A DNA stretch of 64,000 nucleotides from contig JAEOAD010000015.1 in NCBI GenBank assembly GCA_036365145.1, forward strand, positions 62,001 through 126,000. The letters are read 5' to 3'. Shown in pieces: positions 1-9,832 of this stretch (within the stretch, counting starts at the first letter, position 1; every line of letters starts with the position of its first letter). The stretch is from Orientallactaga sibirica. Lineage: Eukaryota > Chordata > Mammalia > Rodentia > Dipodidae. Both the position numbers and the translations under genes were made by a program. Below the pieces are notes generated by a model that saw nothing but the letters and a program-made list of their open reading frames with translations, searched no databases and had not been told where the DNA came from.

Positions 1-760
1 CATCTTTTCCTTAGGTAAAGATCAACACCTGCATTTCACAGAGATGTCATCCATTCCTTAGGTAAAGTTCAACCCATGCCTGGCCCAGAGGTATCATAAA
101 TTCATTATGTAGTGGTAAAAACATGCATTGCACACAGGGGACATCCATTCCTTTGGTAAAGGGAAACACCTGAATTGAACAGAGGGATCTTCCATTCCTT
201 AGGTAATAATAAACCCCTGCAATGCACAGAGGGATCATCCATTCTTTAAGTAATGGTAAACCATTATTTTCATCGATTATTAGGAAAGGACAACACCTGC
301 ATTGCACAGAGGGGGTCTTCCTACTGTAAATTTCCAAGGTAAAGAATAAAACACCTGCATTGGACAGAGGAATCATGGTTTTCTTAGACAGTGTAACACC
401 AGCATTTAACATAGACATCATTTATTCCTTTTTTTTGGGTAAAACAACTGCCCATTGAACAGAGGATCATCCATTCCAGTAGGTACAGTAAACACCGCAG
501 ATGAAAAGAGGGATCATCCTTCCTTAGTAATGGTAAACACCTGGCCCAACGAGGGATCATCTATTCCTTTTAAATGAGGGCAACATCTGCATTGAACTGA
601 GGGATCATGCATTCCTTAGGTAAAGGTAAAAACGTGCATTGCACAGATGGATCATCCATTCAATATGCAAAGGTAAAAACCTGCATTGAACAAGTGAACA
701 TCTATTCCTTTGTAAACGTAAACACCAGCATTGACCAGAGGGATCATCTATTTTCTTAGT
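1..760 (+). repeat. 47-bp satellite, left tract, degenerate towards the island
   Basis: This is the left part of the satellite, in the same orientation as the main array. Positions 1-252 hold well-formed monomers and are nearly identical to 13162-13414. From about 253 the unit length becomes irregular, with insertions and deletions inside monomers (for example 255-300, 325-360 and 430-450), until the pattern is lost near 760, about 25 bases before a SINE. Such decay is usual at the edge of a tandem array. The tract continues beyond the left end of the window. Confidence 0.93.
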
Positions 761-784
761 GGAGGCACTGGCATACCCATTCTC

Positions 785-973
785 TTATTTATTTGAGAAA
801 GAGAGATAAAGAGGGAGAGAGAATAGGAGCACCAGGACCTCTAGCCACTGCAAAAGAAATCCAGATGAATGCACCACTAAGTGCATCTGGTTTACATAGG
901 TCCTGGGGAATTAAACCTGGGTCCTTTGGCTTTGCAGGCAAGAGCCTTAATTGCAAAGTCATCTCTCCAGCCC
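785..973 (-). mobile_element. tRNA-derived SINE, antisense
   Basis: Read on the minus strand this is a tRNA-derived SINE. The head at 973 (GGGCTGGAGAGATGACTTTG) matches the heads of the other SINEs here, followed by the tRNA-like part and a purine/pyrimidine-rich tail (GA-rich on the plus strand, 794-822) ending in an AT-rich TTATTTATTTGAGA stretch at 785-798. The body shares words with the copies at 2067-2252 and 29166-29400, such as CCAGATG and CCTGGGGAATTAAACCTGGG. I see no convincing target-site duplication. It lies at the boundary between decayed satellite and unique DNA. Confidence 0.85.
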
Positions 974-2066
974 TCCTCTCTCTCTCCTTTTGTTGTTACT
1001 GAAAAAAAGAAATGGACAACCTCTTGTTCGTTGAAAACTAATATAGAAGGATGTGAGCATATGTCAGTTATTCAGACTCAGAGATCTCAGATCTCAGAGT
1101 GCTTTGTTAGCGGAAGCCAGAGGATTTGCTAATAAACAGGGTCACAAACGTTAAAGCAATTGCATCTCAAGGCAAGTAAGGATCAAGGTTAAAGGGCATT
1201 GTGTTTGAAGAGAAGCTGGGCTGGGGAGAGGGAGAAAGCAAATCCTGGGGTTCTGTTTTTGAAGCAACCAAGGTCTTAGTGGTGAAAATGCAGCCAGTGG
1301 AAACCAGTATGGAGCACTGGCCAGGCACTTGGGGAAAGAGCCCTGGATGAGGAACCAAATCCTGGAGGATGTTCCAGCTCCTCCTTCTCCTCCTCCTCCT
1401 TCTCTTCCTCCTCCTCCTCCTCCTCCTCCTCCTCCTCCTCCTCCTCCTCCTCCTTCTCCTTACTCTGAATGTACACCTGCAACACGGCAGAAGGAAGGTT
1501 AAGATGCTTGTAACCTGGCCACCTGGGGAACCAAATCTTGCAGGTAATGGGGAAAGGGGAGATGAAACTATTTCATTGTCATCTCTGGGCAAGAAGTGAA
1601 GACAGATGTACTGCAGGTTTGGGAGCTCACAGAGGGTCACTCCTGCGTCCTGATTTGCTCAGTTTCATGCCAGTTGCCAAAATGTAATAATTAGTGACAA
1701 CCCTCGTCATTGTCCTGCTTTCTCCCACACCTGCTACTTAACCTCCTACTTGTAATTGCCCTTCGGCTGCTGCCTCCCTCCCATCTTCTCTTTCCCAGTA
1801 TACCCTGACGGGGATCAGCCTGAGCTGCTGGTATACTGGATAGGCAACTTGAGGCCCAGATAATAGCAATGGAAGGGTTTGCATGGAGGGGGAAAGGAGG
1901 TTGGGGGACACAAAACTAAACCCAAAATGAACTGGTACCATAGCAATCTTTCTCCTTTGAAGGTAGACTAAAGGATTTAACCCTCAACAGGAGCGTAGGG
2001 GGAGCATCTGAAAAGAAGGGACCTGGAGAAGGTAGGATAAAGCCTAACCTTAAAAATTTTGACTCT
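974..2066. other. non-repetitive island DNA, no gene recognised
   Basis: Apart from the microsatellite at 1377-1461 this stretch is not satellite and matches no repeat family that I recognise. It begins with a short CT-rich run (974-986) and has several G-rich patches (1207-1230, 1880-1906). No open frame here looks like a protein. The longest apparent ones cross the microsatellite and translate to runs of Arg, Glu or Leu. I see no splice-bounded exon with recognisable content. It may be ordinary intergenic sequence that once flanked or was captured by the array. Confidence 0.6.
1377..1461. repeat. (TCC)n microsatellite with CTT interruptions
   Basis: A polypyrimidine tract built of TCC/CTC triplets runs without break from about 1404 to 1452, with CTT interruptions at both ends. 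The strand asymmetry is complete (no purine inside), so it is a mirror-type homopurine/homopyrimidine tract. It makes the artefactual Leu-rich, Arg-rich and Glu-rich open frames around it. Confidence 0.97.
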
Positions 2067-2252
2067 GGGCTTGGAGGGATGGCGTAGCGATTAAGGTGCT
2101 TGCCTGCAAAGCCAAAAGAGCCAGGTTCAATTCCCCAGGACCCATGTAAGCCAGATGCACAAGGGGACACATGCATCTGGAGTTTGTTTGCCATGCTGGA
2201 GGCCCTGGAGCACCCATTCTCATATTCTCTCTCTCGCTCTCTCTCTCTCTCA
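2067..2252 (+). mobile_element. tRNA-derived SINE, sense, near full length
   Basis: This is the clearest sense-oriented copy of the tRNA-derived family. It starts with GGGCTTGGAGGGATGGCG at 2067, then has a tRNA-like part with A and B boxes, a unique body (AAGCCAGATGCACAAGG, 2149-2165, and GGAGGCCCTGGAGCACCC, 2199-2216) and a CT-dinucleotide tail (2224-2250). The same body words appear, reversed, at 785-973, 2411-2512, 29166-29400 and 61891-62302. No clear target-site duplication is visible around it. Confidence 0.88.
2080..2134 (+). promoter_or_regulatory. SINE internal RNA polymerase III promoter (A and B boxes)
   Basis: The A-box-like stretch TGGCGTAGCGATTAAGG lies at 2080-2096 and the B-box GGTTCAATTCC at 2124-2134. 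This spacing is as in tRNA genes. The B box departs from the tRNA consensus GGTTCGANTCC by the loss of its CpG (CG to CA), a common decay in SINEs. Activity is not implied. Confidence 0.75.
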
Positions 2253-2410
2253 TAATATACATACATGAGACTTATGAGGTCCCCAAAACAAGACAGGCTT
2301 CTGTCAAAGCACTCAATTACCAACCTGAGGTAAAATGCAAGACTCTATTGCTGTAAACACCATATACTACCAACACAGAACAGAGAGACCTGGCTGGGAT
2401 CCTGAAGAGA
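2253..2410. other. short spacer between SINEs, possible satellite remnant
   Basis: There is no gene here. Between 2323 and 2388 there are words typical of the satellite (CCTGAGGTAAA, then GTAAACACC at 2353-2361, then GAACAGAGAGA at 2378-2388) in the normal order but with irregular spacing. This may be one or two highly decayed monomers or chance. Confidence 0.4.
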
Positions 2411-2512
2411 GCCACCTTGTGCATCTGGCTTACGTGGGTCCTGGGGAGTCAAACCTGGGTCCTCTGGCTTTGCAGGCAAATGCCCTAACCACTAAGCCAT
2501 CTGTCCAGCCCC
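2411..2512 (-). mobile_element. tRNA-derived SINE, antisense, 3' truncated
   Basis: On the minus strand this is the first ~100 bases of the same SINE family: the head GGGCTGGACAGATGGCTTAG, an A-box region, the B-box region (reversed as GGAGTCAAACCTGGGTCC at 2446-2463) and the start of the body (CACGTAAGCCAGATGCACAAGG reversed at 2412-2433). The CT-rich 3' tail seen in other copies is missing. Confidence 0.82.
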
Positions 2513-2528
2513 CATACTGTGCTGAATC

Positions 2529-2687
2529 TTTTTTTTTTTTTTTGGTTTTTCAAGGTAGGGTCTCACGCTAGCCCAGGCTGACTTGGAATTCACTCTGTAT
2601 TCTCAGGGTGGCCTTGAACTCATGGCGATCCTACTACCTCTGCCTCCTGAGTGCTGGGATTAAAGGTGTGTGCCACCACGCCCTGCC
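2529..2687 (-). mobile_element. B1 (7SL-derived) SINE, antisense, with target-site duplication
   Basis: The minus strand reads as a B1: head GGCAGGGCGTGGTGGCAC near 2687, the 7SL-like centre (GGATTAAAGG reversed words CTGGGATTAAAGG at 2653-2665, GAGTTCAAGGCC reversed at 2611-2622) and a poly-A tail seen as the T run at 2529-2543. The flanks TGTGCTGAATCTTTT at 2518 and at 2688 repeat exactly, so the B1 is flanked by a direct target-site duplication of about 13-15 bases. It inserted beside the poly-A end of the LINE-1, so it is younger than the LINE-1. Confidence 0.93.
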
Positions 2688-2710
2688 TGTGCTGAATCTT
2701 TTTTTTTTTA

Positions 2711-3970
2711 ATATTTATTGACAATAAAACATACTTACATACAAAAGGTGCGTAGTTTCTCCCTCTCCATTAGTCTCTTTTTAATTTGATGTCATCATCT
2801 TTTACTTCTATTATGAGGGTCTTGCGGAGGTATTGCTAGGCACAGCAAGGTCATGGATATCAAGGCCAATTTCTGTCTGGGCAGTTGCATTGTAAGGAGT
2901 TGTACCCTTCCTTTGGCTCTTCCATTCTATCCGCCCCCTCTTCCGCAATGATCCCTGAGCCTTGAGGGTGTGACAGAGATGTTTCAGTGCTGGGCACTCC
3001 TCTCCATCCCTTCTTCTCAGCACTATGTTGCCTTTTGATCATCCCAGTGGTCATCGCCATCTGAAAAGAGAAGCTTCTCTAACCAGAAGTGAGAGTAGCA
3101 TCAATATGTGAATATGAGCATTAAGTGTAGTATTTTCCAGGGCAGCTTGGTGGGAATAGTATATACATTTAGATAAGGGCATGCTTTATACCCCTAAGGC
3201 TCATGACCTACCTACCATAGACTTTGCTTAGGTTTTTCAGTACCAGGTATGTATTCCCTCCCGTAGAGAGGCCTTCAGTCCAATTATGGAGCAGTTGGTT
3301 ACCCCAAGAGTAGACATGCCACTATTGCACCTGTTCAGTCTTTGGGCCTGTCTGGCCAAATTTGAATATTCAGTGTCCACTGTTTTCACTGCTGATGACT
3401 TCTGTCTCCCATACTCTGCATGCAGTGCAGCTTTTTCCAGCTTTCAGTTGGCTGGTCTACAGGGAGAAGGTTTTTCTGCTCAGCACCAGCTTGCTTTCTC
3501 AGTGACCTTGCCTCTCAGGCAAGAGATGTCTTCAGCAATAGGGTCTTACTATCTGTTTCTCAGGGGAAACCAAGGGCTTTGGCAAAAGCCTTTAATGTTT
3601 TGGAGGCTACCAGGGACCTCCTTGGCCAACAACTCACTGGAAGGTATCCCATCCCAGGTACTGAAAATTTTCTAGTAACAGTCTACAGCTTCTAGATGTA
3701 CCATTATTCAAAAAGTAGTTTTACATAAGTCTTATTCACAAATATTTGAAATTAGATTGACCTCCCCTGCCTCTTCTTTTTTATGCATTCTCTACCCATG
3801 GCCTTGGTTAGGCCATTCCCTCCTTGTAATCAGTCCTTCCACTTACATATGTGCAATACCATACACTTCAGTCCTTCCCTTTCCTCCGTCCCTTATAGCC
3901 TTTTACCAGCTTACTGGTTTCTGGTACCAATTTTTGGTTCCAGTTCACACACAAGTCTGTCTATTTGTAG
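2711..3970 (-). other. LINE-1 3' untranslated region
   Basis: This is the sequence between the ORF2 stop (about 3971-3973) and the poly-A. It contains no coding similarity. A purine-rich run on the L1 sense strand (plus strand CCTCCCCTGCCTCTTC, starting at 3762) sits about 200 bases past the stop and resembles the polypurine tract of mammalian L1 3' UTRs. The element ends in an AT-rich TTATTGACAATAAAAC region (plus strand 2711-2730). Confidence 0.78.
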
Positions 3971-6900
3971 CTAGGATCCACATATGAGAGAGAACATGTG
4001 ACGTTTGGCTTTCTGAGCCTGGGTTACCTCACTTAGTATAATCCTTTCCAGATCCATCCATTTCCTGCAAATTTCATAATTTCATTTTTCTTTACCGCTG
4101 AGTAGAACTCCATTGTGTAAATGTACCACATCTTTATTATCCATTCATTTGTGGTGGGACATCTAGGCTGCTTCCATTTCCTAGCTATTGTGAATAGAGC
4201 AGCAATAAACATGGTTTTGCAAGTATCTCTAAGGAAGTGAGAAGAGTCTTCTGGATATATGCCTAGGAGTGCTATAGCTGGATCATATGGTAAATCTATT
4301 TCTAGCTGTCTCAAAACCTCCACACTGATTTCCACAATGGTTGGACCAGGTTACATTCCCACCAACAGTGTAGAAGTGTTCCTCTTTTTCCGCATCCACG
4401 CCAACACTTATTGTCATTTGTTTTCTTGATGGTAGCCATTCTGACAGGAGTGAAATGGAATCTCAAAGTGGTTTTAATTTGCATTTCCCTGATGGCTAAG
4501 GATGTGGAACACTTTTTCAGATGTTTATATGCCATCTGTATTTCATCTTCTGTGAATTCTCTATTTAGTTCCATAGCCCATTTTTTAACTGGGTTGTTTG
4601 AATTCTTATTATTCTGTTTTTTGAGTTCTTTGTATATTCTGGATATTAATCCTCTGTCAGATGTATAGCTGGCAAAAGATTTTCTCCCATTCTGTAGGTT
4701 GTCTTTTTGCTCTATTCACAGTGTCCTTTGCTGTACAAAAGCTTTGTAATTTCATAAGGTCCCATTGGTTGATTAGTGATTTTATTCGCTGAGCAATTGG
4801 GGTTATATTCAGAAAGTCCTTACCTATGCCAATATGTTGAAGGGTTTCCCTACTTTTTCCTCTAGCAGGTTCAGAGTTTCAGGTCTGATATCAAGGTCCC
4901 TGATCCATTTGGATTTGACTCTTGTGCATGGAGAAAGACAAGGATCTATGTTTATCCTTTTACATACCGATGTCCAGTTTTCCCAACACCACTTGTTAAA
5001 GAGGCTATCTTTTCTCCAATTAATATTTTTGGCATTTTTGTCAAAAATCAGGTGGCTGTAGCTGCTTGGATTAATATTTGGGTCTTCTATTCTGTTCCAT
5101 TGATCTACCTGTCTGTCCTTGTGCCAGTACCATGCTGTTTTTGTTACTATGGCTTTGTAATATAACTTAAAATCAGGTATGGTTATACCACCTGCCTGAT
5201 TTTTGTTTCACAAAATTGTTTTGGCTATTCGAGGTTTTTTGTGTTTCCAGATGAATTTTAGGATTGTTTTTTCTGTTTCTGTGAAGAAAGCTATTGGGAT
5301 TTTAATAGGGATTGCATTAAATGTATAGATTGCTTTTGGTAAGATTGGCATTTTCACAATATTGATTCTTCCAATCCAGGAGCATGGGATGTCTTTCCAT
5401 TTCCTTGTGTCTTCTGTAATTTGTCGCTCAAGTTTTTAAAGTTCTCATTGTAGAGATCCTTCACTTCCTTGGTTAAGTTTATTCCAAGGTATTTTTTTTT
5501 GAGGCAATTGTGAATGGGAGAGATTCCTGATTTCATCCTCTGCAAGTTTGTTGTTAGTATATAGAAAAGGTACTGATTTCTGTGTGTTTATTTTGTATCC
5601 TGCTACATTGCTAAAAGTGTTTATCAGCTCTAACAGTTTGCTGGGAGAGACTTTAGGGTCTGTTAGGTATAGAATCATATCGTCTGCAAATGATGATAAT
5701 TTGATATCTTCCCTTCCAATTTGTATCCCTTTATGAGTGTCTCTTGCCTTATTGCTGTGGGTAAGACTTCCAGTACTATATTAAATAGTAGTGGGAAAGT
5801 GGACAGTCTTGTTCCTGAATTTAGAGGAAAGTTTCAAGTTTTCCCCATTTAGTATTATGTTGGCTGTAGGTTTGTCATAAATAGTTTTATTATGTTGAGA
5901 TATGTTCCTTCTATTCCCAGTTTCTGTAATACTTTCACCATGAAGGGGTGTTGGATTTTGTCAAATGCCTTTTCTGCATCTATTGAGATGACCATGTGAT
6001 TTTTGTCCTTCAGACCATTTTATGGTGTATTACATTTATGGATTTGCGTATGTTGAACCATCCCTGCATCTCTGGGATAAAGCCTACTGGTCTTGGGGTG
6101 AATAATCTTTCTGATATATTCTTGTATTCTGTTTGCCAGTATTTTGTTTGAATTTTTGCATCTATGTTCATGAGGGAGATTGGTCTGTAATAATTTTCTT
6201 TTTTGATCTGTCTTTGTCCAGTTTGGGTATCAGGGTGATGCTGGCTTCATAGAAGGATTTTGGTAGAATTCCTTCCTTTTCTATTTTATGGAAAAGTTTG
6301 AGAAGCATTGGTGTTAGATCTTCCAGGAATGTCTGGTAAAATTCAGCAGTGAATCCATCTGGGCCTGGGCTTTTTTAGTTGGGAGACTTTTATAACTGCT
6401 TGGATCTCTGTGGTTGTTATAGGTCTATTTAAATGGTTTATCTCATCTTGATTTAAATTTGGTAGGTCATATGAATCAGGAAATCATCCATTTCTTTCAG
6501 GTTTTCAAACTTAGAGGCATATATATTCTTAAAGTATGTCATATGATTTTCTGAATTTCTTTGGTATCTGTTGTGATGTTGCCTTTTTCATCTCTAATTT
6601 TATCAATTTTTGTCTCTTCTCTCTTTCTTTTGGTCAGATTTGCTAAGGGTTTGTCAATCTTGTTTATCCTTTCAAAAGAACCAACTCTTTGTTTCATTGA
6701 TTTTTTGATTTTTTTTGGTTTCCATTTCATTAATTTCTGCCCTAACCTTTATTATTTCTTCTGTCTACTGATTTTTGGTTTGCCTTGTTCTTCTCTTTCC
6801 AAGGCCTTAAGGTGAAGCATTAAATTGTTTAGTTGTGAACTCTCTAATTTCTTAATATAGGCACTTAGGCTATAAATTTCCCTCGTAGGACTGCCTTCAT

Positions 6901-7597
6901 TGTGTCCCAAAGGTTTTGGTATGTTGTATTCTCATCATCATTTGATTCTATGAATTTCTTGATTTCCTTTTTAATTTCTTCAATGACCCATACATCATTC
7001 AATAAAGTGCTGTTTAGTCTCCATGAGTTTCTGTATGCTCTGTAGTTTTTCTTGTTGCTGATTTGCAGTTTAATCCCATTGTGGTCAGAAAGTGTACAAG
7101 GGATTATTTCAATTTTCCTGTATTTGTTAAGATTTGATTTGTGTCCTAGTATATGGTCTATTTTAGAAAATGTCCCATGTGCTGCTGAGAAAAATGTATA
7201 TTCTGCAGCATTTGGATGGAATGTTCTGTATATATCTGTTAGGTCCATTTGTTCCATGATATCATTTAATGCAGATGTCTCTCTGTTTATTTTTGCTGGG
7301 TAGACCTGTCAAGTGATGAGAGTGGGGTATTGAAGTCACCCACTACTATTGTGTTAGGAGATATCTCTGACCTTAATTCTAATAGTGTTTGTTTGATGAA
7401 ATTGGGAGCCCCCATGTTAGGGGCATATATGTTTAGGATTGTAATGTCCTCCTGTTGGAGTGTTCCTTTAATCAGTATAAAGTGACCTTCTTTATCTTTC
7501 CTCACAAATGTTGGATTGAAGTCTATCTTGTCAGAAATTAGGATAGCAACCCCTGCTTGTTTTCTAGGCCCATTTGCTTGAAATACCTTTTCCAACC
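3971..7597 (-). pseudogene. LINE-1 ORF2 (endonuclease-reverse transcriptase), broken
   Basis: ORF2 encodes the L1 endonuclease and reverse transcriptase that perform target-primed reverse transcription. From 5' to 3' on the minus strand I see: the endonuclease from its middle part (segment 7595-7287), with GDFN at 7329-7340 and, in another frame, SDHN at 7078-7089; the linker (6730-6539); the RT, with the IDAEKAFDK motif at about 5958-5983 and the FADD catalytic box at 5679-5690; and the C-terminal Cys/His region (about 4350-4412, CWRGCG then HCWWEC). The C-terminal coding end is in segment 4335-4033, continuing in another frame to a stop near 3971. Successive recognisable segments sit in different frames (at least six changes), so no full product is possible. 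The endonuclease N-terminus, with its first catalytic residues, is missing because only about 30 bases separate the ORF1 stop from mid-endonuclease sequence. Confidence 0.93.
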
Positions 7598-7628
7598 TTT
7601 CACCTAAGAAGGGTTATTTGAGTATAGT

Positions 7629-8687
7629 TTATTTTTTCCTGAATTTCTCTTGTGTGTGATCTTTTTGCTTTCCCCTCAGCATGAATGATTCCTGCAAGTA
7701 TTTTCTGTGTTGGACTTTAGTTCCCAAAAATTCCTTTAGCCTGTCTTTGTTGTGGAATGTCCTTATTTCTCCATCTATTTGGATAGATATTTTTGCAGGA
7801 TAAATTAATCTTGGTTGACAGTTTTTATCTTTCAGAACTTTTAATACATCACCCAGGCCCTTCTGGCCTTTTCTGTTTGTCTTTGAAGTAATCTGCTGTG
7901 AGTCTGATGGGCTTCCCTTTGTAGGTCACTTGCTTTTCTCTCTAGCTGCTTTCAACATATTTTCTTTAGTTTGTATGTTTGGTAGTTTAATTATAATATG
8001 GCGGGGAGAGGATTCTTTCCAGGTTTTGTCTGTTTGGTGTTCTAAAGGCTTCCTGTATCTGCATTGGCATCTCTTTCCCAATTTGGGGAAGTTTTCCTCT
8101 ATGATTTTGTTCAAACACCTACTATGCCTTTGGAGAGGAAATTCTTCTCCTTCTACTATCCCTTGAATTCTTATGTTTGGTCTTTTCATAGTGTCCCGAA
8201 TATCCTGAAGTTCCCATTCATACCTTCCTATTATTTTGTCTTTCTCTCTGTTGGACTGTATTAGATCAGCTACTTGGTCCTCTAGTTTCGATATTCTGTT
8301 CTCTCCTTCATCCATTCTACTAGAGAGATTTTCACAGAGGTTTTAATTTCACTGACTGTGTTCTTTATTGCTAGCATTTTTTGAGTGGGTTTTCTTTATT
8401 CTTTCTATTTTTGTATTTATCTCTTGTATTGACCTCCTTATTTCATTAAATTGGTTTTCTGTGTGTTCTTTGAATCCTTTGATTTCTTCTTTGAGGTCTT
8501 TGAACCCTTTCATTTCCTCTTTGAGTTCTTTGAACATAATTATAATCGTTCTTTTGAAATCTTTCTCCGGGATGTCCTCTGGGTCAGCCTCACTGAAGGT
8601 CATTTCTGATATATTAATACTTTTTGGTGGATTTATATTGTCTGGATGTTTTGTATTTCTTGTATTGTAATGTAGAGATCTTTGCAT
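7629..8687 (-). pseudogene. LINE-1 ORF1 (RNA-binding chaperone), broken
   Basis: ORF1p is the trimeric RNA-binding chaperone of the L1 ribonucleoprotein. The frame opens at ATG 8687. Residues about 1-45 are polar, followed by a coiled coil of charged Lys/Glu repeats (KELKEEMKGF, KDLKEEIKGF). The RRM-like region begins near RPNIRIQGIVEG (about 8190-8155), and the C-terminal domain runs to a TAA at 7629-7631. The total span is about 353 codons, normal for a mammalian ORF1. It is broken by in-frame TGA at 8349-8351 and TAA at 8343-8345, after which the same frame resumes, and by a frameshift near 7850-7860 (a run of Gs in the sense strand). No intact protein can be made. Confidence 0.9.
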
Positions 8688-9832
8688 CTTGAAATAATTT
8701 AATGCTTGGGTTTTCTAAATATCTGCAGTAATTTTAGATGTATCAATCAATCTGATATTATATATCTTCAGTGTAGGAGTTTAAGGTGATAAGTGTGGTT
8801 CTTAAGGCTCTCAAAGTAATCACAGAAGTGACCCTTGCCTGCTATGAGAGTATCATCATGGGGTGAATGGAACAGAATACAGTCAAAATCCAAAATTTAA
8901 CTCAACAATGTACCCTTCAATGAAATACAGCACAGAGTATTTGTGGAAAAGCAGGTATTATGACAAACAAATCATCTAACAAAGTCACAGTCCCTAAGGA
9001 TATGTGTTAGCCCACGCCCTTAATCCTGTCAACTGGGAGGCTAAGATTTCTGATCTGTAGAGAGTTCCAAGGTCAGCTTGTGATCAGAGAGACCCTTCCC
9101 AATGAATGACAGAGGAGGAAACAAATCAAGGCATCACAAATGAGCAGCCTAGAATATAGCTTATTTAGGAATGTCAGATCTGACCATCCATCAGGATTAT
9201 ATACTAGGCTTATTTGGTGGGTACTAACCTGGTGAAAACCAAGTTACCTTTGGGAACGGGTTTGATCACAGCTGTGCTGCACGGCTGCTTGGTTCTTTTG
9301 CTGTGTTGTGGATTCAGGAAGTCAGGCTGTGTCTGTTGTTCTCTGCTTTCCCTGTGCCCGATGCTGCTGGTGAGCTCACAGCTCCCAAGCCTCTGTTTCT
9401 TGCCGTGCTTGCGCTCGTGGTGGGGAGGGAGGGGAGGCTGTGAATGGCGGCTGAAGTCCGTCTGCTCGTCCACGCGATCCTCTTCCTCACAAGCCTCTCT
9501 GTTGGTCTCTGCCATCCTCCTTCCACGTTTCTTGAGTTTGTGAGGAGGCAGTGTGAGTGGAAATCCCTCACCTGGCTTAAAAGGGATGCTCAGCTGGCTC
9601 AGGCGGAGTCTAAGCCCGCCGCTGCCGCGGGAGCCGCTGCAGCCAGGGGCTGCTTCTGCCCACTTCTGTGGGCTCCAGACGCCTGGATCTCTCCTACTTC
9701 TCTGCTGTGCTTGAAAGTTTACTATGTCCCTCACTTTTAGTTGAAGGGTGTATTTTGCTGGGGTTTGTTTTGCTTTTATCCCCTACTGTTTTTGGCGAGG
9801 TTCCTATGTCGCCATCTTAACCAGAAGCCCCC
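8688..9832 (-). promoter_or_regulatory. LINE-1 5' untranslated region and internal promoter
   Basis: About 1.14 kb precede ORF1. The first 430 bases on the L1 sense strand (plus strand 9400-9832) are the richest in CpG of the whole window, for example CCCGCCGCTGCCGCGG at 9616-9631, as expected of an L1 internal promoter. The distal part (8700-9200) is AT-rich. A long sense-strand open frame (9734-9210) has no family that I recognise and is not called as a gene. Confidence 0.8.
9810..9818 (-). promoter_or_regulatory. YY1-type site at the LINE-1 5' end
   Basis: The minus strand reads AAGATGGCG starting 15 bases inside the L1 5' end. In L1 elements a YY1 site with this core at this position directs accurate transcription start. 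The match and its position support 9832 as the true 5' end of the element. Confidence 0.75.

Larger units (their letters stand above)
2701..9832 (-). mobile_element. LINE-1 retrotransposon, antisense, both ends retained, inactive
   Basis: A 7.1-kb LINE-1 lies in antisense. On the minus strand the order is 5' UTR (9832-8688), ORF1 (8687-7629), ORF2 (about 7597-3971), 3' UTR (3970-2711) and poly-A (T run 2699-2710). The 5' end begins with GGGGGCTTCTGG followed by AAGATGGCG, the same arrangement seen at the start of full-length L1s, so the element is not 5'-truncated. It is inactive: ORF1 has stops, ORF2 has at least six frame changes, and the ORF1-ORF2 boundary appears deleted. No target-site duplication is evident between the 3' flank (before 2699, now occupied by a B1) and the 5' flank (after 9832). 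Confidence 0.95.

Noticed and set aside
47..421. A 124-codon minus-strand open frame in the satellite with NAGV and LPLHNE-like repeats
   Set aside because: It is translated satellite. The same peptide pattern recurs at many places on the minus strand and depends only on loss of the periodic TGA in GGATGATCC. There is no sign of selection or a gene start.
1167..1640. Arg-rich minus-strand and Leu-rich plus-strand open frames
   Set aside because: They are produced by the TCC microsatellite at 1377-1461, which has no stop codons in any frame.
2080..2140. A functional tRNA gene
   Set aside because: The A and B boxes belong to a SINE. There is no anticodon-stem structure or acceptor stem that closes, and the same sequence recurs as SINEs elsewhere in the window.
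3286..3675. A 129-codon plus-strand open frame
   Set aside because: It is antisense to the LINE-1 3' UTR and resembles no known protein. The same holds for the plus-strand frames at 4411-4668, 6561-6815, 7052-7303 and 8368-8670, which are reverse-strand shadows of ORF1 and ORF2.
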